Of a stretch of DNA of 64,000 nt, positions 45,771 to 54,818 are shown in pieces (within the stretch, counting starts at the first letter, position 1; every line of letters begins with the position of its first letter). The position numbers and the translations under genes were made by a program. The notes beneath the pieces are model-generated. The model was not told where the DNA came from. It ran no database searches and worked only from the letters and a program-made list of their open reading frames with translations. The stretch spans positions 317,577 to 381,576 of the forward strand of contig KV425559.1 in the NCBI GenBank assembly GCA_001632425.1, given 5' to 3'. Source of the DNA: Neolentinus lepideus HHB14362 ss-1. Lineage: Eukaryota; Basidiomycota; Agaricomycetes; Gloeophyllales; Gloeophyllaceae.

Positions 45771-45848
45771 CAGCCTATATCAGACTTGAGATAGACGAGC
45801 ATGGTACTAGTAGTATAAACTCGTCTATCTCAAGTCTGATATAGGCTG
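45771..45848. repeat. Perfect 29-bp inverted repeat with 20-nt loop
   Basis: The arm at 45771-45799 is the exact reverse complement of 45820-45848; the spacer is 45800-45819. The right arm reads in the sense of the MYND pseudogene (VYLKSDIGCEYP), the left arm is its inverted copy. A transcript would fold into a long perfect hairpin. Confidence 0.95.
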
Positions 45849-46079
45849 CGAATATCCTGCAGATTTTACACCACGGAGTGGCTTGGACTCTTGGAGCGCG
45901 TTCATGCCAATTTCGAAGATTTCTCGGAGACTGAACAAGGCGTACGACCACTACTCGGACCAGGAGAGAGTTCTCGGTGGGATCATTGGCATTTTTACCA
46001 AATTTGCACGAATGCTCCACGGGACAAGCTCTTCAGAGAAGGTACTACCCGCATCGATGCTTGGTGGCCATTGACACCG

Positions 46080-46104
46080 TAGCTTAGGCTTCCTGCCTAA
46101 GCTA
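46080..46104. repeat. Short inverted repeat inside pseudogene intron
   Basis: Ten-base arms TAGCTTAGGC and GCCTAAGCTA at 46080-46089 and 46095-46104 flank a 5-nt loop. It lies in what was probably an intron of MYND copy 2. Confidence 0.8.
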
Positions 46105-47081
46105 GTACTCTCCTCTACAATGATGCATACCGGCGCATGGCAGTAAGAGCGTCATCTACTGTCACACACCTCAGCAGTGGGGAGACACGAGTGGAGATCG
46201 CGAAAAAGACTCCGGCCTTACTGGAGATCATTCACGAAACCCCCAAGGACCCGGAAGTGATGGAACTAGCTATTGTCGTCTTTGCCATGCCATTGGCACC
46301 GTGGTGGACACTGAAAATCCACCTGACCCAGAGATCATCAGATACGTCCACCACGTCCTGCGGACTAGTCGCGGAATTGAAGAAGCCGAGTGCATCCCAC
46401 TATCTGAACTCTCACACAGTCGACTTTGTGCCGCTACTAAGACCACGGAGGATTCGAGCCATCGGTCTCTTTCCTCGTCGCGCTTCGATACAAAGACATG
46501 AATAACCGCTACCAGGGGCTAGGTGGGCTGATTCGGTACCATTACGAAACGGCGGAGGCAGACCAGCGGAAAAGTGACCTGCGCATGCTAGTTGCTTGGC
46601 TAGACGACCTCCACACTGACGAGCAGGAGACACACCTGCGAGGGTGCTCGCAAGATGAACATGAGCTTATATTGGCGCTCCCAGTGCGGCAATCAGAGCA
46701 CTATGCTACACAAGTGAAGTCATGTAACAAAGCCAGGTTAGTTCAACGAATATTTGTATGACCTCGCAGTATCCGGACAGGGCCGCTCGGCGATATTGCG
46801 ATGCGAATTGTCAGAAGTTTTATTGGGCCACACATAAGAACGTTTACAAGGCATCCTGAACGCTGAGAAATATCGATTTTCATCCAAGCGCCGCGATGCG
46901 GTGGCTAGTTATATATCTTTAGGGTTTAGCTTTACCTCTGTGAACTCATCTGTGTATCATACTACTGCTCATCTTGCATCTTGACCATTGCCTAACGAAC
47001 GTGATTAATAACATCTGAATTCAGAGGTGTCTAAGACTACAGGTTACAGGTGCATTCAGCTCCTTATAGTTACGGATCTTC

Positions 47082-48676
47082 TTAGGGCTTCACTGCGATC
47101 TTCACCGCTCCCCGGTTCTCCATCTTCTCGAGGACCTTCTGCCACTCGTCCAGCCTCAAAACGTCAGTCACCTACAATGGAACTCAGTAATCGAGATAGC
47201 AAGATGTGCCAGTAAGTCACTTACTATCCCTTTCGTCTTGATCTTGCCGCTTTCTAGATAGGCTACGGCCCTAGGGAAACAGTACGTCTGCGCGAAGGAC
47301 CCGATGATCTAGAGACTCAATTAATTTCGGTGACTTCTTTTTAATGCAGAAACAGGGAAGTTCTTACGTTGATCTCGTCACCGAATATCTTAGACGGTGC
47401 CCAGTGAACGAGGGCTGACTCGTCGTATACACCGTAGATGAGCAATGTCCCTCCGCGACGCACGTAGTTGATCGCGTCGTTGGCTATTTTCTCCGTACCA
47501 GTCGCTTCAACCTAGTCCTCCTTAATTATCACACACCACTCTACAATTGCTGCAATGCTTACCACAACATCAAACCCATGCGGATAATCTTTCTTCAACT
47601 GCTCCCACTGTGCTTCGGGATTCTTCCTGTCAAGCTCGACATACTCATCCGCCGCCTCCAATTGTCTAGCAATCTCGGTCTTCGGGCCCTTGGGTGCAGC
47701 AATGACCACTTTGTGTGCTCCGTTGATCTTCAGCAGCTGCGCTAGGACCAAGCCAGTCGGACCAGCGCCGATGAGCAGAACGTCGACGCCGACCGGTGCG
47801 TTGAGTTTGTCCATGCCGTGCACAGCGCAGGCGGTGGGCTCGACAAGGACGGCTTCTTCGTCGGTGAGGTTTTTAATCTTGTATACCTTCTTGACGTCGC
47901 TGTTGGGTTGACGTCAGAAGACATGGAATGTGTGGGGACGGGGAGGCTGACAAGGCGATGTATTCCGCGAAGCCGCCGGCGACGTGTATGCCGCGGCCTT
48001 GATAGTTCTCGCAGAGGACGTGCTGACCTCGTCGGCAATAGAAGCACTTTTCACACTGGAAGAAAAGAAAAGACATTGTCAGTCGTAAGTCTAAAGGAAA
48101 TTATTCGGACGGACGAGTATGGATGGGTCTGCCACGCATCGATCTCCGACTGAGAAGTTCTTGACATCCTTCCCCACAGCAGCGATAGAACCCTACTCGG
48201 CATAAATGGGAGTGTGCTTTTGATTGTCATGCCATGCTCACGGTGATCTCATGTCCAGGGATGAGCTGGCAAGTACTCCTATGTGAGTGTTCCGGTATGT
48301 GATCCACACAATCGAGGACGTACAGGGAACTGGGCACCAAACTCTCCGACGTGGACGTGCCCGTCAGTCCCGCAAACGCCTCTCGAGATAAGTCAGCCCT
48401 AAATGATTTCCCCTCACTCATGATTTGAATCACTCACCACAGCATGCAACTATATGATCATTGCGCTTCAATGAGTTCCACAGTGACTATGCTGTGGATG
48501 ATCGTGTCTCTTACCCTTCACCAGGACTTGGTCATCTGCAATCTGGGGCACAGGCACTTGTTTGACGCTGAACTGCTTCGGCTGTGATGGCAAGCAAGAT
48601 GTATGAACTCAACGCACATCGAATTAAGTGGATGCGGAGCAGCAGAACATACCGCATCGTAGTACAACGCGTTCAT
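47082..48676 (-). CDS. Zinc-dependent medium-chain (sorbitol/arabinitol-type) dehydrogenase
   Basis: Eleven exons (48676-48653, 48581-48515, 48449-48438, 48379-48324, 48265-48242, 48192-48115, 48055-47952, 47899-47563, 47511-47368, 47308-47225, 47171-47082) total 1020 nt and give 339 residues. The third exon is only 12 nt. Catalytic-zinc ligands sit in [10 protein letters not shown] and LIPGHEIT. The structural-zinc motif is [15 protein letters not shown] (C-x2-C-x2-C-x7-C). The NAD(P)-binding loop reads [14 protein letters not shown]. This is the polyol dehydrogenase branch of the MDR superfamily, interconverting sugar alcohols and ketoses. The exact substrate cannot be read from sequence. 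The minimal start MNALYYDA leaves no room for a targeting peptide, so it is cytosolic. Confidence 0.92.
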
Positions 48677-49596
48677 CGTCATCGCGGAGGCCATTTCGTC
48701 GAGTTCGAAGTGGCTGGCTCGAAGAGCTACTCAGGTGGATGTGGTAAGTTATCAGACTGGATCGCAGACAGGAGATGCTTAAGAGAATCGATGTAAGAGC
48801 GGGGTAATATCACTCGAATGTTCTGCGGGGTATCCGATTGATATCCGAGATATGTCCAATCATAACACAGGAGACCATCCTGCGATAAGCTCTCACCTGT
48901 TTAAGACATTGTCGAATTTAGTCAATCTATTCTAAGTATCATTAATAACAACGTTCGCTTCTTCGAATTCAAAGCTTCACGATTGATCCCCAAGGACGCT
49001 TGCAACAGCTCGGCACTGAGACGCCCAACTATTAACCGCCGTACACCCCGTAGCCCGGAATGCGATTTCTGTGCAAGCTGGCGACAAAACGATAGACATT
49101 TTTCAGTCAACGATATCCTTCCCGGTAAGATGAAAACTCGTGTACCACCACCATCCGGAGCACTCGAAAACATGTATGGTTTTGTCGCTAGCTGGACAGC
49201 AGCAAAAACATGTTTGAAGGTTATATACCATAACAATTTTGAATGTTTTTGATAGTCATAGGTATCTGGGAAAGAGATAGGTGCAGCTGCAATATTGGTT
49301 CTGGACCTCTCGGTTAGCCTTTCATTTTTACCTCATAAGGGTTTATCTGGCACCACACGTATCTGGTTGCTCCCTGTTGCCATATCGTATAGCCACGATC
49401 TGCGATCGCAGATCGAGGGCTCCGATCTTCACCGAGTTGGAAATGATAAATAAGAATAATATTCATTATGTACCCAGCTTTCGTCTTGCCTGGCGGCTGT
49501 TTACTCCCTCTTCGTTAGTTCGTTAGAAGAAAGCTCAAGGTGAAACGAATCCGAAATCTGGCGCATTAGGAACTGAAACTATCGACCAAACCCAAG
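48677..49596. other. Divergent intergenic region with a 20-bp palindrome
   Basis: This 920-bp interval separates the dehydrogenase and RBR starts. A frame at 48983-49252 of 89 codons has no domain I recognise. The only structural signal is the palindrome listed separately. Confidence 0.5.
49396..49415. repeat. Perfect 20-bp palindrome
   Basis: CGATCTGCGATCGCAGATCG equals its own reverse complement. It lies 181 bp upstream of the RBR start and could be a dimeric-regulator site; no known regulator is implied. Confidence 0.85.
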
Positions 49597-52054
49597 ATGG
49601 CTGCTGAAGTCGCCCCTCGAAGCGACGACGTACTCTCGGAGCTGCTTATTGCTCAGCTGCTTGAAGAGGACATGCAAAGTTTGGCCTCTGCTAAAGCTGC
49701 AGAGAAACTTCAGTTGGACACAGTAATCGCTCAATCCGCCCAAGCAAAGCAAAGGATTCCGAAAGTGTCCAAACCGGTACCGAAGACAGATGAGGATTTA
49801 GCTTTAGAACTGCTGGCAGCGGATTCTCGTCTCACGAGTGATGCTGCTTACGCGCAGATGTTGCAGCAAACCACCGACGTCAACATCGTCGCTGGTCGTC
49901 ACTCTGCCATGCAGCTCGCAGCTGCTGAAAGAAAGGCTCTGCTTGACGCTGAGTTTGCTAGGAGGCTTCAAGCTGCCGACGAACGGGGTTTGGACATAAC
50001 GGACGTCAGAATGATGGATGCCGAGCAGTCAGTATCAATTCTTCAGATCAATGGTCCGTCACCTCACTAGGGACTTGTTACTTCCTAGAGTTCTCGGCGC
50101 AGACACTATAAATGACATAATGGTGGGTTCTTTGGTCGCTGCTATGTACGTATGAAATGGCCCGACTGTTTTTGATAGGCTTCGGATCCGAACAACAAAG
50201 GGAAGGCGAAGGCGAATCCCCCAGATCGTGCTGTGGTCAAGCACGAAGCTCCCCAAGAAGCTCAGCTCATACCAGTTAAACGCGGGGCGACTCCAAGCTA
50301 CCCGCCTCAATCCAGCGGCAAAGGCAAGGGTCCTGACATCAAACGCATCAAACTTGAGCCTTCGGAGGACGGTAACCCACGTTTCCCGTCACCTCGTCCG
50401 ATGCGACTGATCAATCGATGCCAGTAAACCTGCCTCCGACAGAGCACATCAAGCCGCTGGTAGTGCACCCTACCTGCGGTATCTGCATGGAGGCTTTCCA
50501 AGCCACGTTCAATCCTATAGCTGCATCTCGCTCCGCCAACTCTTCCAGCCGGCTCCCGTTCGGCTTGCATCTGCCTTGCCCGAAGTCGCATGGTTATTGC
50601 ATGGACTGCTTTGCCTCATAAATCATCATGAAGCTTGATCCCGAAGGCTCTGGAGCGACCAACACCGAGGCTGCCGTCTTCCCCATCTGCTGCCCGGAAT
50701 GTAGCATCGTTGAATGGCCCGAAGGAATTCAGGACGAAATTACGGAGCGGCTCCTCGAGAAGGAAGCTATGACGTTATGGGTAAGATGACTGCTTGGGTT
50801 GTTTTAACTTTTCCTGCTCTGATTGGAAAGGACATGGAACAGCATCATCGAAAGCTGCTGGATTCGATTCCACGCTACTATTGTCCGAATCCGAGGTGTT
50901 CGGCACTCGTACAGTTGCCTCCAAACCAGGAAGAAGTACAGGCAATGTGCCCGTCGTGTTCAAAGCTTGTATGTATCCCATGCAAAGTGACCTGGCATGA
51001 GAGTAAGTCATATCGACATCACCAAGTCTCTTGTTCAGTCTGACCAGTCAAAATTTGGATAAAGACATGACCTGCGAAGAATATCAAGTGCGCCTGAGCG
51101 GGGCTATTATTGGTCATTCTCCTTCGGTGCTTACATATTGAACCATTACTCTAGGCTCTCCCTCTGGACGAAAGATCGGCGGAAGACCAGATGTTGCTCC
51201 AATTGGCAAAGGTTCGTTGTCGGAATTACTCCAATATCTCACCAGGGTTCCAATTCCTCTCTTCTCTAGGCGAAGAATTGGCGTCGTTGCCCGACCTGCT
51301 CGGTAAGTCTAATTCCACGAAGCATGCACAATAATGGACATGCCTAACAATACCATTGGCATGGATAAAAAGGTTATTGTCGAACTCACTGTCGGTTGTA
51401 ATCATATAACATGCAGATGCAAGACCCACTTCTGCTTCAAATGCGGCTGTAAGTCTGCGTAGTCCAACCCCCCCTGCCTCACCCTCAAAGGGAACGGTTG
51501 ACTAAAATGTTGTACGGCTTCCAGCCCTCTGGGGTATACAAGCTAGGCGGTGCACACGGGATCCCCCTTGCGAATTGTGGGATGATGAGATGCTCCTCGA
51601 AGAACGTGAACGAGAGCGACAAGCGCACCAGGAACCTGCGCCTGCTTTCGCGGCTCCTAGGCCTATTGAACCCGTGCCTCCATATCTTCCTGTCTTGTAT
51701 CAAGCCTTGGCGGCGGCGAACCGCGACAGACGTGTGCTAGACTGGATGACGGACCCAGGTACGTCATGTATGATCTCCGTATACCACCAACCCCAGAACT
51801 GAACTCCGTTTGCAGATGTTATCTGTGGGCGCCACTGGTTTACGCATGCGATGCTGCAGGATCTGACGTGCGGCTACTGCAATGTCAAGTTGAACTCCGT
51901 AGCGGACTTGCAGTACCATCTTGCGCACACACGGCATCACCCAGTTTATGCGTGTTGTGGGCGGTTCTTCAAGCGTGATGTCGATTTTGAGAGACATACG
52001 CATTCTAACCCGAGAAGATTTGGTTCGCATATTCATCAGCTCCAAACTCATTAG
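49597..52054 (+). CDS. RBR (RING-IBR-RING) E3 ubiquitin ligase, interrupted by an in-frame TAA
   Basis: Eleven exons: 49597-50027, 50071-50122, 50179-50371, 50425-50780, 50831-51002, 51065-51087, 51155-51211, 51270-51302, 51373-51448, 51525-51758 and 51816-52054. They total 622 codons. After a ~220-residue helical, Ala/Gln-rich N-terminus, RING1 starts HPTCGICMEAF (Cys243). The IBR has YYCPNPRCSALV and CPSCSKLVCIPCKVTWH. RING2 has WRRCPTCSVIVE and CNHITCRCKTHFCFKCG, including the Cys that carries the ubiquitin thioester in this family. The C-terminus adds C2H2-like fingers (CGYCNVK then HLAHTRHH). Codon 291 is TAA (50619-50621), between CMDCFAS and IIMKLDPEG, where family members have an aromatic residue. 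No splice site can remove it. Everything else is intact, so this is a very recent null allele, readthrough, or a sequence error. Confidence 0.85.
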
Positions 52055-52389
52055 AATCGTCCACGTTTGAGTGGTTTGTGACACTACGGTTTGGACAGCA
52101 GACGATGGCTGTTTCTTGTAACGACGTCTTTGGTCTCATCATGTACCTTGTACTACTTACGTGATTCTGAAGAGGCTCCCTTCTCGGTCTTTCGGAGAAG
52201 CATCCGCTGTGACGGAAACCTGTGCAGGCCACGTGAGCAGGCACGTTGAGTCGCTTCGGCAAGTTTGTCTTGCGTACCCCGCCTTGGGAAACACTCTCTA
52301 CCTACCTGTCCTTGGTTGACGTTGTCCCTCAGGCTTGAAAGCTTGATCCTGCACTATTTTCTACGAGTTCGAAGGCACCTCACGCTCCG
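52055..52389. other. Short intergenic region, RBR 3' end and DNAJC11 promoter
   Basis: A 335-bp gap between tandem genes; nothing else was seen. Confidence 0.5.
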
Positions 52390-54818
52390 ATGAGTGCTGC
52401 AACACGTCCGAAATTTCATTACTAGTTTCGTACGAAAGTCTGAGTTCACATTTCAGTTACTTACTTACCTTCCGATAGCTCAACCCTTAACCTTCCGCCA
52501 TCAGCGTCGGACCATGAGATTAGAGAGCGTTACAGAGCACTCTCAATCGTGTTCCATCCGGACAAACAACATGACGAGCAGAGCAAGGACATAGCATCCA
52601 AGACATTTTTAGAGATTCAGAAGGCTTATGAAGGTGCGTATCTCCAGTTCATGTGATGCACGTAATAGTCTGACAGTACGATGACCCGCCAATTCACTAG
52701 TTTTATCTGATCCTTTTCTTCGGTATGTAGTGTTGGTCCGAGTGACATAGACTCGCTCATGGTGAAAAAGTGCTGTTTATGATGTCTTAGGTTAATCCCC
52801 CGGGAACAAAGGTGCATGGCTTGTGCTGACTGGACGTGGTGAATAGGTGAAGAAGGCCTTTCGGTGGAATGGTCTGACTCCTGGAAGTCGAGGCCTATCG
52901 AGCAAGTATGTTCACTTCAGTGATGCCCAAGTAGGGATACGTGACATTTTTTTAGGTTCGTACGGACCTGAAGCGTGGTTGGATTGATTCGGAACAGATG
53001 GAATCAGACAGCCTCGCACAAGTTCGTGGCACAGTGACCTGCGGGATCGACGCGACCACGCTTTTCGACGATGATCCGGAGTACTACAGCCCCCAGCTAC
53101 ACCATCGATTGATGGAACGACTATCCTTTTTGCGTACCACTAATTTTGCGACCAAATACTCGCTGAAAGTATGTCACCCTGTGCCACTAAGTCCCCCAGT
53201 AGTCTTACTGAGCGGTTCTTCAGAAACAAATCAATGAAAAGACCCGCATTATACTAACCACCAATGTCTCGCCGATTAGCGGTCTGCGTACCTCTTACAA
53301 AATTTCTGGCACAGTTCGCCATCAGTTTTCCCCAAGGCTGACCGTGGTTGTTAGTGCCCCGCTTCGGACACCTTGCTCTCATGCACTAATCCTTTTCAGT
53401 CTACACTATCCCCACTTCGGACGCCGGCTATCGATATCAGAAGTACTTATCAAACGGATCGTGACAGCATTTCCGTAACGACCTCGCTCTTGCTCAATCG
53501 CCTATTTGTCTTCATCCCCCCTTTATATCCGCCATTCCGTGTTACGATAGCACGATCACTGTCGAAGAAGCGTCCATTGCAGGGCGTGATCAATTTTTCT
53601 ACAGGAGTTTCGCCCAGTTTCTCCGTGGACATCGTCTCGCCCAGCTTCTTCGACTGGAGGCCGACGCCGGTTCTAGCCGAAGAATCTGACCACGGGGACG
53701 TGAAGCCTGCCACGCTGAGCTCGGGTTCCCCTTTTTCCCTAGGCACGGCCTACCGGTCGGTCGGCTTTGCTATTGATGGAATTATGACTCGCCTGAAGTC
53801 GGAGGTCGGCATCAATTTTGAAGAACTCGCTTTACAGTTAAAAATGGCCGCACAACTAGGAATCACCGGGCTGACCGGGCTAGTTGGCGGTGTCTGGACA
53901 TCATCTACCGGGAGTGAGGTCGCTGCTTTTGTTCAGTTGAGCATGAATGGCGTACATCTCAGATTGGAGTGAGCGGACGAATGGCGAACATGTAAGGGCA
54001 GTTGCGCTGACTCTCGTGCCAGATTTTTGTACATGGGACAGCGTTTGGTGGTGCCGGTCTTTCTCGCGCCCGAATATGATCCGACCTTGGCTTTGTGTAG
54101 TGCGGCAGTGCCATCGACGGCATTCGCTCTTGGGTACTATTTCGTTCTCAGGCCGAAGAGGATTCAACAGAGGAGACAGTAGGCGGTCTCTTCTCTGGGA
54201 TAATGTTTGAAGTCTGTGACTCATGAGGGTATCTAGACTTATTCGCCAAGCACGGCGCGAGGTAGAGGACTCGGTTGTTCGCAGGGAGAATGACGCAGTA
54301 CAGTTTATGCTCAAAGATGCAGCCAGCCGACATCTACAGACGGAGGCTAAGATAAATGGTAATTATAATCATGGTACCCAGGAGAGCTGTCGAGAATATT
54401 GATGCCCGGGGATATCGTAGGTTTGATCATCACGGAAGCTATCTATGGCGTCGAGGAGGTGGACGAAGAGAGCAAAGATCTTAGTATCGACGTAACTATT
54501 CCTCTCCAAGCGCTCACGCAGAACAGCCAGCTCTATATCCCTAACCGTGGATCCAAGGTTTGTTATTATTCTGGTCTCGTGCCGTTGCAGACCTTGACGG
54601 TGCTTCGAGGCTTCGCTGCAAGGCTTCTTCGACCCGTGTCCCTTGCTGCCGAAAGTATTGCGGATTCGTTATACGTTTGGTGGTCGCATGCACTATGCAG
54701 AGATTCCAGATGGCGTGCCGGTAGCTATTCCATTGGAGGGTGCGTTTTCGTATAACATTCAGGAGAGTCAAATTTAACATACCCTTAAATGTCTAACCCA
54801 GATCACCTCGTGGAATGA
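52390..54818 (+). CDS. DNAJC11-like mitochondrial J-domain protein
   Basis: Thirteen exons: 52390-52424, 52479-52633, 52701-52722, 52771-52790, 52847-52905, 52956-53168, 53224-53349, 53400-53968, 54023-54178, 54228-54358, 54421-54557, 54610-54739 and 54802-54818. They total 1770 nt and give 589 residues (human DNAJC11 is 559). The J-domain lies at residues 10-85, with HPD at 38-40 and AYEVLSDPFLRAVYDVLG. The central region is beta-rich, as expected for the DNAJC11 barrel-like part. The C-terminal DUF3395 region has ARREVEDSVVRREND, then GLIITEAIYG, ALTQNSQLYIPNRGSK, LRIRYTFGGRMHYAEIPD and the end LEDHLVE. In animals the protein associates with MICOS and SAM at cristae junctions. Two micro-exons of 22 and 20 nt fall in the J-domain. 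The first donor (TA|GTTTCG) is weak, but it yields YYSTLNLPPSAS, as the family expects. Confidence 0.9.

Larger units (their letters stand above)
45657..46859 (+). pseudogene. Degenerate MYND zinc-finger protein gene, copy 2
   Basis: An ATG at 45657 opens MPVPGKAKSKSK and an intron-like donor follows. Downstream, family segments alternate between frames: YPADFTPRSGLDSLERVHAN, then RRLNKAYDHYSDQERVLGGI, then ICTNAPRDKLFREG. After an intron comes GETRVEIAKKTPALLEI, then a one-base shift into CHAIGTVVDTENPPDPEI. The long central part of the family is missing: the reading jumps to LIRYHYETAEADQRKSDLRM and then the MYND end. The end spells RRYCDANCQKFYWATHK and then NVYKAS, so the final zinc cysteine is tyrosine. 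The preceding finger half is disrupted by a stop. Together with the hairpin at 45771-45848 this is a truncated pseudogene, homologous to copy 1 on the opposite strand. Confidence 0.75.

Noticed and set aside
45771..45848. CRISPR or transposon terminal repeat interpretation of the inverted repeat
   Set aside because: Only one pair of arms is present, there are no spaced direct repeats, and the right arm is continuous with pseudogene coding sequence.
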